From positions 1 to 50,256 of the forward strand of contig DASWMP010000362.1 of assembly GCA_036399695.1 (NCBI GenBank): a DNA stretch of 50,256 bases. Reading direction: 5' to 3'. This DNA is from DASVEE01 sp036399695 (GTDB lineage: Bacteria > Acidobacteriota > Thermoanaerobaculia > Gp7-AA8). Positions 33,499 to 41,984 of this stretch are shown one piece after another. The number at the start of each line of letters is the position of its first letter. The first letter of the stretch is position 1. The notes under the pieces were generated by a model, which ran no database searches, was not told where the DNA came from, and saw nothing but the letters and a program-made list of their open reading frames with translations. Both the position numbers and the translations under genes were made by a program.

Positions 33499-33903
33499 AT
33501 GGTAGGGCTCGCCATCGCCCGGTCACTCCTTCGGTACACGACGGAATTGGAGGGTCTGGTTATCGACCGGCGAGTGAAACGCACCTTGGATTTTCTGGAG
33601 CAGGCATGGCGTGAGCCGGGGGACGTGGCGGAGATCGCGGCGCGCGTGGGGCTCTCCTCGTCACGGCTCGAGCACCTGTTTCGCGAGCATGCCCGCAGCA
33701 CGATTCGCGACTATCTGCGCGACCGGCGGCTGCTCCACGCGGCGGCCATGCTCGTGGACACGGACGAGCGGGTCTCGCAGATCTGCTACGCCGTCGGCTT
33801 CGGCGATCCGTCGAATTTCAACCACGCGTTCAAGAAGACGTTCGGGGTCAGCCCGAAGCAATACCGCAACGGTGAACGGGCGGCAGAAAGCACCAACGAA
33901 TAG
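33499..33903 (+). CDS. AraC-family helix-turn-helix regulator
   Basis: A 134-residue protein. Residues of about 35-130 form a complete AraC DNA-binding domain: DVAEIAARVGLSSSRLEHLFREH for the first HTH, DERVSQICYAVGFGDPSNFNHAFKK for the second, and FGVSPKQYRNG to finish. There is no sensor domain. It sits between the copper genes and the injection-system operon and could regulate either. Confidence 0.85.
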   Translation: MVGLAIARSLLRYTTELEGLVIDRRVKRTLDFLEQAWREPGDVAEIAARVGLSSSRLEHLFREHARSTIRDYLRDRRLLHAAAMLVDTDERVSQICYAVGFGDPSNFNHAFKKTFGVSPKQYRNGERAAESTNE

Positions 33904-33984
33904 CAGGAAGTACCAATCGAGTCCGGTCGGCGGCGCGCGAGAATCGCCGCTCACCCAAACGGAACATTCGCGCGGAGGTGGTGC

Positions 33985-34407
33985 ATGACGGTGATCAAGA
34001 CCGCGATCGACATTCAGGTCAGCGACGGTCCTCGCATCAATTTCAAGAACCAGCTCGAGGTCGATGCCTACGACCGGATCGACGTGACGGTACCGAGCGA
34101 CAACAAGCCGGTGAATGCGGAGGTCCAACCCGGCAGCACCGTGACGTTCCTGCTGATCCGCTCGAGCGTGGCGCACGATCTGGTGACGCTGAAGAACGGC
34201 GCCGCGCAGATCAGCCTGGCCAGCCCGATCGTGCTCGCCGGCGGCGGCGTCGGACTGCTGGCCGCACCAGCCAAGACGCTGACGTTCACGAACGACTCCG
34301 GTACCGACGCGAAGGTCACGGTGCTGGTCGGCCGCGACGCGACGCCACCACCACCGCCGCCACCGCCTCCGCCGCCTCCTCCTCAGGACGGCGACCCGCA
34401 GACGTAA
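33985..34407 (+). CDS. Unknown protein with poly-proline tail, first gene of the eCIS operon
   Basis: A 140-residue protein. The first 110 residues look beta-rich (INFKNQLEVDAYDRIDVTVP, AEVQPGSTVTFLLIRSS, PAKTLTFTNDSGTDAKVTVL). The tail has 13 consecutive prolines before QDGDPQT. GGAGG precedes ATG 33985. It ends 15 bp before the sheath gene. No family is recognised; a surface, tip or sheath-associated role is possible but unproven. Confidence 0.7.
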   Translation: MTVIKTAIDIQVSDGPRINFKNQLEVDAYDRIDVTVPSDNKPVNAEVQPGSTVTFLLIRSSVAHDLVTLKNGAAQISLASPIVLAGGGVGLLAAPAKTLTFTNDSGTDAKVTVLVGRDATPPPPPPPPPPPPPQDGDPQT

Positions 34408-34422
34408 GGAGAGAACAGCACC

Positions 34423-35931
34423 ATGCCTACTCCGCTGAGTTACCCCGGCGTTTACATCGAGGAAGTGCCGAGCGGCGTCCGTACGATCACCGGCGTTGCC
34501 ACCTCCATCACGGCGTTCATCGGCCGCGCGTTACGCGGCAGGAACGACCGGCCCGTGCGCATCCAGAGCTTCGCCGATTTCGAGCGCTCGTTCGGCGGCT
34601 TGTGGGCAGAGAGCACGATGAGCTATGCCGTGCAGCAGTACTTTCTGAACGACGGCGTGGACGCGCTCATCGTCCGGGTCGACCGCGGCGGCACGAAGTC
34701 GAAGATCGAGCTGCCGACGGGCGGCGTGCCGGTGATGCTCGAGTCGGCGAATCCGGGTGAATGGGGACGCAACCTCCGCGTGCACGTGGATTACGTCACC
34801 AAGGATCCGGACGACGACACGCTCTTCAATCTGAAGATCGAAGAGATGAACGGGGCAGTCGTCGCGCAGAGCGAGACGTTCCGGAATCTCTCCTCCGACG
34901 CTGGCTCGCCGCGTTTCATTACCGGTGTGCTCGAGCAGCAGTCGCAGCTCGTACGCGTGACGGGCGCAGTGACGGTGCGGCCGACGGCCACGCCGGTGAA
35001 CTCGCCCATCGAGGCGGACGTCGACGGCGGTCACGGCGACCCGCTGGAAAATGAGGACGTGGTGGCAGGGCTGAAGCGGCTCGACCAGGCGGACCTGTTC
35101 AACCTGCTGTGCATCCCGCCGCTGACGCGCGACTCGGACATCGACGCAGCCACGCGCGACGCCGCCGCGGCGTACTGCGAGGACCGGCGCGCTCTCTTCA
35201 TCGCCGATGCGCCGGCCGACTGGTCGACGATCGATCTCGCCGAAGCGGGCATGACGGCCATCGCCAGTTTCATGGCCCGCAGCAAGAACGCGGCGGCGTT
35301 CTATCCGCGCATCAAGGCCGTCGATCCGCTGAAGGACAACCGCCTCGAGACGTTCGCTCCCTGCGGCATGGTGGCGGGGATCATCGCCCGCACGGATACG
35401 ACGCGCGGGGTCTGGAAAGCGCCGGCCGGTACGGATGCGGTGATGCGCGGCGTCCGCGAGTTTCAGGTGAAGATGACGGACGGCGAGAACGGCCGTCTCA
35501 ACCCCCTGGGGCTGAACTGCCTGCGCAGCTTCCCGGTCTACGGCTCGATCGTCTGGGGCTCGCGCACGCTGGTCGGCGCGGATGCGCTGGCGTCCGAGTG
35601 GAAGTACATCCCGGTGCGCCGCCTGGCGCTCTTCCTCGAAGAGAGCCTCTACCGCGGTACGCAGTGGGTGGTGTTCGAGCCGAACGACGAGCCGCTCTGG
35701 TCGCAGATCCGCCTGAACCTCGGCGCGTTCATGCACAACCTCTTCCGTCAGGGTGCGTTCCAGGGCTCCTCGCCCCGCGAGGCGTACTTTGTCAAATGCG
35801 ACAAGGAAACGACGACGCAGAACGACGTCAACCTCGGCATCGTGAACATCGTCGTCGGATTCGCCCCGCTCAAGCCCGCCGAGTTCGTGGTCATCAAGAT
35901 CCAGCAGATGGCCGGACAGGTCGCGGTCTAA
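34423..35931 (+). CDS. Contractile injection system sheath protein
   Basis: A 502-residue phage-tail-sheath family protein (PF04984 type), with the typical opening YPGVYIEEVPSGVRTITGVA, the early SITAFIGRA and SFADFERSFGG, and the C-terminal subtilisin-like fold ending EFVVIKIQQM. It polymerises around the tube and contracts to drive it. It is slightly longer than eCIS sheaths such as Afp2/Pvc2. AAGGAGA precedes ATG 34423. It has one sheath gene, whereas Afp and Pvc have three. Confidence 0.95.
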   Translation: MPTPLSYPGVYIEEVPSGVRTITGVATSITAFIGRALRGRNDRPVRIQSFADFERSFGGLWAESTMSYAVQQYFLNDGVDALIVRVDRGGTKSKIELPTGGVPVMLESANPGEWGRNLRVHVDYVTKDPDDDTLFNLKIEEMNGAVVAQSETFRNLSSDAGSPRFITGVLEQQSQLVRVTGAVTVRPTATPVNSPIEADVDGGHGDPLENEDVVAGLKRLDQADLFNLLCIPPLTRDSDIDAATRDAAAAYCEDRRALFIADAPADWSTIDLAEAGMTAIASFMARSKNAAAFYPRIKAVDPLKDNRLETFAPCGMVAGIIARTDTTRGVWKAPAGTDAVMRGVREFQVKMTDGENGRLNPLGLNCLRSFPVYGSIVWGSRTLVGADALASEWKYIPVRRLALFLEESLYRGTQWVVFEPNDEPLWSQIRLNLGAFMHNLFRQGAFQGSSPREAYFVKCDKETTTQNDVNLGIVNIVVGFAPLKPAEFVVIKIQQMAGQVAV

Positions 35932-35941
35932 GGAGAACGCA

Positions 35942-36460
35942 ATGGCACAGTTCAGCGTCAATGCCCAGCGCTTCGATCCATACAAGAACTTCAAGTTCCG
36001 CGTGAAGTGGGACGGCCGGTACGTGGCCGGCGTCAGCAAGGTCGGCGCGCTCAAACGGACGACCGAGGTCGTCGAGCATCGTGAAGGGGGCGACCCGAGC
36101 AGCGGACGCAAGTCGCCGGGCCGCACCAAGTACGAGCCGATCACCCTCGAGCGCGGCGTCACGCACGACATCGATTTCGAGCAGTGGGCGAACAAGGTCT
36201 GGAACTTCGGCTCCGGCGAAGAGGTGTCGCTCAAGGATTTCCGCAAGGACCTGATCATCGACCTGTACAACGAAGACGGGCAGAAGGTGATCTCGTACAA
36301 GGTCTACCGCTGCTGGGTGTCGGAGTATCAGGCTCTCCCGGACCTCGACGCCAACGCGAACGCGGTGGCGATCCAGACGCTGAAGCTGGAGAACGAGGGC
36401 TGGGAGCGCGATGTGGACGTGAAGGAACCGGAGGAGCCGAGCTTCACCGAACCGGCTTGA
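35942..36460 (+). CDS. Inner tube protein (gp19-like)
   Basis: A 172-residue protein of the T4 gp19-like tube family (PF06841): FDPYKNFKFRVKWDGRYVAGVSKVG at the start, GRTKYEPITLERGVTHDIDFEQW in the middle and LKLENEGWERD near the end. It forms the hollow tube that carries cargo. AAGGAG precedes ATG 35942. Only one tube gene is seen up to the spike genes. Confidence 0.93.
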   Translation: MAQFSVNAQRFDPYKNFKFRVKWDGRYVAGVSKVGALKRTTEVVEHREGGDPSSGRKSPGRTKYEPITLERGVTHDIDFEQWANKVWNFGSGEEVSLKDFRKDLIIDLYNEDGQKVISYKVYRCWVSEYQALPDLDANANAVAIQTLKLENEGWERDVDVKEPEEPSFTEPA

Positions 36461-36464
36461 GCCC

Positions 36465-37316
36465 ATGGCCACGTCCATTCCGATCACGCTGCCGAGCGGC
36501 ACCTGGAGGAATGGAGTCCGGCACCGCGACGCCCTCCTCCGTCCGCTGACGGGAGAGGACGAGCTCTTCCTGGTGGAGGACGCGGAGGGAGTTTCTCCCG
36601 CGCGCCGGACGACCCTTCTGCTCACGCGCTGTCTCGAACGCCTCGGCACCGAGCAACCGGTGTCGGATGCGGCCACGCGCGCGCTGACAGCCGGCGACCG
36701 CGAGGCGCTGCTGCTCCATCTCCGCCGCGTGACTTTCGGCGAGACGCTGACGTCGGTGCTGACCTGCCCTCGCGCGGGCTGCGACGAACGGATGGACCTG
36801 GAGCTGCGCGTCAGCGAACTGCTGGTGGACGCGGTGCCGGAGCCGGCGGCGGTGCACGAGGCGACGATCGACGGGCGCACCGTGCGCTTCCGGCTGCCGA
36901 ACGGCGAGGACCTGGAGGAAGTGGGGCAGACACTCTTGTCTGTCGATGCCGCGGTCAGAGAACAGGCACTGTCCCGCATGACGCGGCTGGTGCTGGAGCG
37001 TTGCGTGGAGGGTGAAGTCGATGACGCGATCGAGGCGCAGCTCCCGCGGATCATGGCGGAGCTGGACCCGCAGGCGGAGCTGCTGCTGAATCTCGTCTGC
37101 ACGCGCTGCGGACGGCCGTTCACGGCGCTGTTCGATGCGGCGTCGTTCCTCTTCCGGGAGCTGGCCGCGCATCGGGACGTGCTCTATCGCGACGTTCATC
37201 AGCTCGCGCTGCATTACCACTGGAGCGAGTCGGACATCCTGGCGATGCCGGCAGAACGGCGCCGCCGCTATCTCGAGCTGCTGGCCGAAGCTCTGACGCC
37301 GAGGGGGAAGCGGTGA
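36465..37316 (+). CDS. Baseplate hub assembly-like protein (T4 gp28 type)
   Basis: A 283-residue protein. Cys101 and Cys106 (CPRAGC) and Cys212 and Cys215 (CTRC) make one zinc site, and the N-terminus (ITLPSGTWRNGVRHRDALLRPLTGEDE) resembles the T4 baseplate hub chaperone group seen in eCIS loci. The gene contains an 8-4-8 repeat hairpin (36921-36944) encoding VGQTLLSV at 153-160, between the two zinc halves. Start at ATG 36465, four bases after the tube stop; no strong ribosome site. The name is by pattern and position. Confidence 0.65.
   Translation: MATSIPITLPSGTWRNGVRHRDALLRPLTGEDELFLVEDAEGVSPARRTTLLLTRCLERLGTEQPVSDAATRALTAGDREALLLHLRRVTFGETLTSVLTCPRAGCDERMDLELRVSELLVDAVPEPAAVHEATIDGRTVRFRLPNGEDLEEVGQTLLSVDAAVREQALSRMTRLVLERCVEGEVDDAIEAQLPRIMAELDPQAELLLNLVCTRCGRPFTALFDAASFLFRELAAHRDVLYRDVHQLALHYHWSESDILAMPAERRRRYLELLAEALTPRGKR
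36921..36944. repeat. Hairpin repeat inside a coding gene
   Basis: GTGGGGCAGACACTCTTGTC followed by TGTC is a copy of the ATGTGGGACAGACACTC half-element; only two bases differ from the version at 6555. It is in frame and contributes VGQTLLSV to the protein. Confidence 0.75.
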
Positions 37317-38356
37317 GCGACTTTCTGCGCGGCCTCGTGTTGCGGGCGGCAGGGCTGCCGGTCGCCGCGCCGTCGCCACGGGCGATGGAGGCGGCGGAGG
37401 CGCCGCTCGAGGACGAGGCGCCGGCCGCTGTCGAACAGACGACGGCCGCGCCGCGCGACGTCGAAGTGCCGCGGGCGCCGGAGATGGCGCCGCGCGTGGA
37501 GCCGGCCGAACGGGAGACAGCAGTCTTCGAGCAGCGCGACGCGCCGGAGCTCGTGCGCGAGGAACGGGTGATCGAGAGGCATGAGGAGCGCGTCGGCGCA
37601 CCCGCTCCGGTTGAGCCGGCGCCACGAATGGTGGAGCGGGAGACGCTCGAACGGGAGACGGTCGTGCGTGAAGTGGCACCGGCACCTGCGGCGTTGCCTC
37701 GGGCGCAGCCGCAGCCGATGACGGTGCAGCCGCTGCCGCGAGTGGAAGTGCCTCGTGCCGAGGTCACGCCGGTCGTCGAGGGGGCGCCTCGCGGGGAAGA
37801 ACCGAGGGAGCCCGAACCGGCAACGACCGTCCTGCAGCCGGTGGTCGTCCAGCAGACGCAGACGCGGACGATCGTGCAGCCGGTCGTGCGCGAGGAGCGG
37901 GTGCTCGAGACGCGCGTGGAGCACCAGGAGGCCGACCCCGCGGACGTGGAGGCGCCACCGGAGCCGGTCACGCCCGCACCGCGCGAGCGCGTGGAGGTGC
38001 AACGGGAGGTCCGCCATCACGAACGGGAGCACGAGCGCGAGCGCGTGATCGTGCAGCCGCGCGTGGAGCGGGAGGAGGTCTTCGTCAAAGGGGACGAGCT
38101 GCCCCCGCCGCCCGCCCTGGTGCTGCCCGAGCCTCGCGCGGCCGCCGAGATCCCGCCACCGGTCGCCGCTGCGCTCGGCGCCCCGCCGCCACCCACCGTG
38201 ACGATCGGGACGATCGAAGTACGCGTTCCCGCGCCCCCCGCCCCACCACCACCCACGCCCGCCCCCGCCGCGCCGTCGGCGCGCGAGCCCGAGCGCCCTT
38301 CCGGCTTCGACGACTACGCCCGCGTGCGCAGCTACGTGTTCCCGGAGGTGTGGTGA
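37313..38356 (+). CDS. Proline- and glutamate-rich unknown protein of the eCIS operon
   Basis: A 347-residue protein that is almost wholly low-complexity: repeated ERETVV, VEVPRAEV and PAPPAPPPPTPAPAAP stretches, with many Arg and Glu residues. Only the first 20 residues (MSDFLRGLVLRAAGLPVAAP) and the last 20 (RPSGFDDYARVRSYVFPEVW) look like conserved binding segments. GTG start, coupled to the previous gene by GTGA. It may act as a flexible tether or cap between assembly components. Confidence 0.6.
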   Translation: MSDFLRGLVLRAAGLPVAAPSPRAMEAAEAPLEDEAPAAVEQTTAAPRDVEVPRAPEMAPRVEPAERETAVFEQRDAPELVREERVIERHEERVGAPAPVEPAPRMVERETLERETVVREVAPAPAALPRAQPQPMTVQPLPRVEVPRAEVTPVVEGAPRGEEPREPEPATTVLQPVVVQQTQTRTIVQPVVREERVLETRVEHQEADPADVEAPPEPVTPAPRERVEVQREVRHHEREHERERVIVQPRVEREEVFVKGDELPPPPALVLPEPRAAAEIPPPVAAALGAPPPPTVTIGTIEVRVPAPPAPPPPTPAPAAPSAREPERPSGFDDYARVRSYVFPEVW

Positions 38357-38372
38357 TGCAACAGAGAACCGA

Positions 38373-38414
38373 TGGGACGGACGGGACCAATGCGACCTAT
38401 GGGACCTATAGGAC
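38373..38414. repeat. Short GGGAC-type microsatellite
   Basis: Degenerate GGGAC/CGACCTAT units (GATGGGACGG, ACGGGACC, TGCGACCTAT, GGGACCTATAGGAC) follow the Pro-rich gene. They lie 49 bp before the 40-bp inverted repeat. Confidence 0.55.
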
Positions 38415-38462
38415 ACCTGCATCCGGAAGAGCGAGAGCCATCAGATCAGCGATTTACCGGCC

Positions 38463-38578
38463 TTACTGGTACGCCGGACAGACAGGAGTGTCTGTCCCAC
38501 ATTGGGCAAGCCGGACTCATTGGGCAGGTCCTGCTTTGATGTGGGACAGACACTCCTGTCTGTCCGGCGTACCAGTAA
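38463..38578. repeat. Perfect 40-bp inverted repeat inside the eCIS operon
   Basis: Arms 38463-38502 and 38539-38578 are exact reverse complements around a 36-bp loop. Each arm contains the CGGACAGACAGGAGTGTC hairpin of the dispersed element plus TTACTGGTACG at the outer end, so the arms are extended family members. The loop differs from the core of the copies at 6555 and 24492. The region 38357-38624 has no gene. Confidence 0.95.
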
Positions 38579-38624
38579 CGCAACTTTACGGAGCACGTTC
38601 TATCGTCCTCCCGGGGGGGCGGCC

Positions 38625-39800
38625 GTGAGTGACCATCGCGCCATCGGCGCAGTCAGCGCCTCCATCCGCGATCTGCTCGTGGCGCGCATGGACACTCCCG
38701 TCTCCGTCACGATCGCTCCGCCGGACGTGGATGTCGCTCCCATCACCAAAGGGCGCATCAATCTCTTCCTCTACAAGATCGAGGAAAACGCCTCTCTCAA
38801 GAACGCTGACATCCCCGGCCTCGGCAACCCCGGCTCGTACGGGCGGCCGCCGCTGTCGCTCGATCTGCACTACATGCTCACCGCCTACGGCGAGACCGAG
38901 GAGGAGCAGGTCGCCACGCATCACCTCCTCGGCGATGCCATGCGCGTGCTGCACGACAACGCCATCATCTTTCCGCCGGAGCTCTCGCCCGAGCTGCGCA
39001 ACGAGGTCGAGCATGTGAAGCTCTATCTCGAGCCGCTGTCGCTCGAAGAGCTCTCGAAGATCTGGACGTCCGTCACCCGGCCGCTGCGCCTCTCCGCCTG
39101 CTATCTCGTCACCGTCGTCCGCATCGAAAGCAGGAAAGTCCGCAAGTTCGCCAGGCCGGTCGGCGAGCCGCCGCAAGGTGGACCGCGCATCAAAGCCGTC
39201 ACTTTCCGTGCGCCGCGCATCGAGCAGGTGCTGGTCATCCGCAAAGACGATGCGACCAACCGCGAGCGTCCCGTGGCCTACGCCCGCATCGGCGATCGGC
39301 TGGTGCTGCGGGGCACCGATTTCTCCAGCGTGGCCGAGGGGATGCGCATCCTCCTCGGCAGCGTCGACGCCACCGCGGGCATCGTCAAAGTGGCGCCGGA
39401 CCGTGTAGAGCTGACGATCCCGGACGACGCGAAGCTGCTGGCCGGCCTGACGCGCATCGTCGCGCAGACCGACCTGCTCATCGGCGATCCGGAGTCGCCG
39501 CATCGCGGCTTCAGCTCCAACGTCGCCGTATTCGTGCTCGTCCCCGAGGTCATCGCGCTCGTTCCCGATCTCGGCGCGAACCCGAAGACGCTCGAGATCA
39601 CGGGCACGCGTCTCTTCCACGACGAGCTGCAGACGGTCGTCATCGTCGGCGACCAGATCATCGCCTTCAACAACAACTCCGTGCTCGCACCGGCATCGCT
39701 GAAGTTCGAGCTGCCGGCACTGGCGGCCGGCGCGTACACGGTGCGCGTGCGGGTCAACGGGGCGGAGAGTTTCGAAGAAAAGACGCTGGTGATCCCATGA
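38625..39800 (+). CDS. DUF4255 protein (Pvc16-like)
   Basis: A 391-residue protein with the DUF4255 (PF14065) N-terminal domain: ASIRDLLVARM, RINLFLYKIEENASLKNADI, PLSLDLHYMLTAYGE and THHLLGDAMRVLHD. The C-terminal part is beta-rich and ends in an IPT-like sandwich (VIALVPDLGANPKTLEITGTRLF). In Afp/Pvc systems this type of protein caps or terminates the tube or sheath. GTG 38625 is chosen because GGGGGG lies upstream and the longer frame starts inside the inverted repeat. It overlaps the ATPase gene by 4 bp. Confidence 0.88.
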   Translation: MSDHRAIGAVSASIRDLLVARMDTPVSVTIAPPDVDVAPITKGRINLFLYKIEENASLKNADIPGLGNPGSYGRPPLSLDLHYMLTAYGETEEEQVATHHLLGDAMRVLHDNAIIFPPELSPELRNEVEHVKLYLEPLSLEELSKIWTSVTRPLRLSACYLVTVVRIESRKVRKFARPVGEPPQGGPRIKAVTFRAPRIEQVLVIRKDDATNRERPVAYARIGDRLVLRGTDFSSVAEGMRILLGSVDATAGIVKVAPDRVELTIPDDAKLLAGLTRIVAQTDLLIGDPESPHRGFSSNVAVFVLVPEVIALVPDLGANPKTLEITGTRLFHDELQTVVIVGDQIIAFNNNSVLAPASLKFELPALAAGAYTVRVRVNGAESFEEKTLVIP

Positions 39801-41764
39801 CGTACGGCGTCGAGTTGCAGCGCCTGCGGCTGTTGCTGCGACGTCGCGTCGCCTGGCTGCGGCACGTCTGGGAGCACGAGGGGGCGGACCGCTTCCAGGG
39901 TGCGGCCATCGGCGATGCGGAGATCGATCGTCTCCTGGCGCCTGATGACGCCGCGGAGCGCGCGTTCCTCCAGAACGACCCGGCCACGGCGGAGCTCGAA
40001 GCACTCGTCCGCACGCCGACGCCGCTGGACGACCTCGCGGAAGCGTTCGCGCTCGAGCCGCTCGCGCGCGACACGATGATGCTCTGCCTGGCCGTGGAGC
40101 TCGATCCCACGTTCGAGCTGCTCTTCGGCTACGTGCACGACGACGTGGCGCGCAAGTACGCCACGGCGCATCTCGCGCGAACGCTCTTCGGCGGCGACGT
40201 CGCCACCGCACTGCAGACGCTGCGTCGCTGGGCGCTCGTGCACGTCGACCAGCCGGCCCAACCGGCGACGCCGCTGCTCCTCCGCCCGCTGCGTCTCGAT
40301 CCTCGCATCGCCGCGCATCTCCTCGGTATCGTCCATCGTGAAGACACGCTGGCCGAGGTCCTGCGCCCGCTCGAGCGCGGCCCGTTGTGCGCCGAGCATG
40401 CGGCGCTGGCCGGGCAACTGGCGTCGCACGATGCCATCAACCTGACCGGTGCGACGCACTGCGGAAAAGAGACGCTCGCGCATGCCATCGCGGACCGGTG
40501 GGGCCACTCCATCATCAAGCTCGATCCGCGGCGCCTGCCGCCGCTCGGCCCGGAGCGGACCGTCCTGCTGCGCGCGCTGGAACGGGAAGCGCGGCTCGTG
40601 CGGCTGGCTTACTTCGTCCAGGCGCCGGAGCGCGAGGCACCTGACATCAATACCGAGGTGGCGATGCAGGACGTCGTCGACACGCTCGATGCGCGCCTCG
40701 TGGTGGACACGCGCGACCCGTGGCCGGGCACGCGCACGCTGACCGTTGCGCGCGTGCTGAGGCCGGACCGCAACGCGCAGCGCGCCATGTGGCGTGAAGC
40801 GTTGCACGACCCGCGGATGCTGGCGGCGGTGGACGACCTGGTCGAGCAGTTCGATTTCAGCCCGGAGATGATCGCGCGGGCCGCGCGCGCCGAAGGGGAC
40901 GGGAACCTCTGGGACATCTGCCAGCAGCAGGTGTCGTGGCGCATCGACGATCTCGCGCAGCGGATCACGACGAGGCAGCGCTGGGACGACCTGGTGCTGG
41001 ACACGGATTCCACCACGCAGCTCCGCGAGATCGCGGCGCAGGTGGCGCAGCGTGCGCGCGTGTACGAGCGGTGGGGCTTCGCCCGCTGGCTCGCGCGCGG
41101 ACGTGGCATCACCGCGCTGTTCGCCGGTTCGAGCGGCACCGGCAAGACCATGGCCGCGGAGATCATCGCCGGGGAGCTGTCGCTGGAGCTGTACCGCATC
41201 GACCTGGCGGGCGTCGTCAGCAAGTACATCGGCGAGAGCGAGAAGAACCTGCGCCGCGTGTTCGACGCCGCGGAGCAGAGCGGCGCGATTCTCTTCTTCG
41301 ATGAGGCCGACGCGCTCTTCGGGAAGAGGACGGAGGTCAAGGACAGCCACGACCTCTACGCGAACATCCAGGTCAACTACCTGCTGCAGCGGATGGAGGA
41401 TTACCGCGGCCTGGCCATCCTGGCGACGAACCGGAAGTCGGCGCTCGATCGCGCGTTCCTCCGCCGGCTGCGCTTCGTCATCGACTTCCCGTTTCCGGAT
41501 CGCGACGCACGGGGCCGCATCTGGCGCAACGCCTTTCCGGCGGAAGCGCCGCTCGCGCAGCTCGATTTCGAGTTCCTGTCGCGGCTCGAGATCGCCGGCG
41601 GCAACATCCGCAACATCGCCCTGAACTCGGCCTTCCTCGCGGCCGCCGACGGCGGTGTGATCGACGAGCGGCACGTGATCCACGCCGTGCGCCGCGAGTA
41701 CGCCAAGATGCAGAAGCTCGTCACCGAGAGTGAGTTCGGGCACCGCTACCGGGAGTACGCATGA
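39797..41764 (+). CDS. eCIS AAA+ ATPase (Pvc15-like)
   Basis: A 655-residue ATPase. The N-terminal 400 residues are helical, with a possible degenerate P-loop (NLTGATHCGKETLAHAI at about 215). The AAA+ domain has Walker A GSSGTGKTMAAE (about 447-458), Walker B ILFFDEADALFGKR (about 497-510), sensor 1 ILATNRK and an arginine finger region RRLRFVIDFPFPD. Such ATPases are universal in eCIS loci and are needed for cargo loading or assembly. The duplicated N-terminal P-loop-like motif is unusual. Confidence 0.92.
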   Translation: MTYGVELQRLRLLLRRRVAWLRHVWEHEGADRFQGAAIGDAEIDRLLAPDDAAERAFLQNDPATAELEALVRTPTPLDDLAEAFALEPLARDTMMLCLAVELDPTFELLFGYVHDDVARKYATAHLARTLFGGDVATALQTLRRWALVHVDQPAQPATPLLLRPLRLDPRIAAHLLGIVHREDTLAEVLRPLERGPLCAEHAALAGQLASHDAINLTGATHCGKETLAHAIADRWGHSIIKLDPRRLPPLGPERTVLLRALEREARLVRLAYFVQAPEREAPDINTEVAMQDVVDTLDARLVVDTRDPWPGTRTLTVARVLRPDRNAQRAMWREALHDPRMLAAVDDLVEQFDFSPEMIARAARAEGDGNLWDICQQQVSWRIDDLAQRITTRQRWDDLVLDTDSTTQLREIAAQVAQRARVYERWGFARWLARGRGITALFAGSSGTGKTMAAEIIAGELSLELYRIDLAGVVSKYIGESEKNLRRVFDAAEQSGAILFFDEADALFGKRTEVKDSHDLYANIQVNYLLQRMEDYRGLAILATNRKSALDRAFLRRLRFVIDFPFPDRDARGRIWRNAFPAEAPLAQLDFEFLSRLEIAGGNIRNIALNSAFLAAADGGVIDERHVIHAVRREYAKMQKLVTESEFGHRYREYA

Positions 41765-41982
41765 GCGTGCACATCGAGCGGGTGGTGCTGACGAACGTCG
41801 CCCTCGAGCCGCGCGAGGCGGATGCGTTCCGCGGCAGCGTGGAGAGCGAGCTGGCGCGCCTCGTCGAGGAGCGCGGCGTGCCGGCATCGGCCGCCGGCGA
41901 TCGCCTGGTCGAGCTGCACGCCGGTGCCACGGCCCTCGACATCGCTCACGCCATCTACGCCGCGCTGGGGAAGGCGGGCTGA
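41761..41982 (+). CDS. Small unknown protein between ATPase and giant gene
   Basis: A 73-residue protein starting MSVHIERVVLTNVALEPREA and continuing through RLVEERGVPASAAGDRLVELHAG. It looks like an alpha/beta fold of short strands and helices with no signal peptide. It is coupled by ATGA to the ATPase and ends 2 bp before the giant gene's start. It could be an adaptor or chaperone for loading the next gene's product; no family is recognised. Confidence 0.7.
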   Translation: MSVHIERVVLTNVALEPREADAFRGSVESELARLVEERGVPASAAGDRLVELHAGATALDIAHAIYAALGKAG

Positions 41983-41984
41983 CG

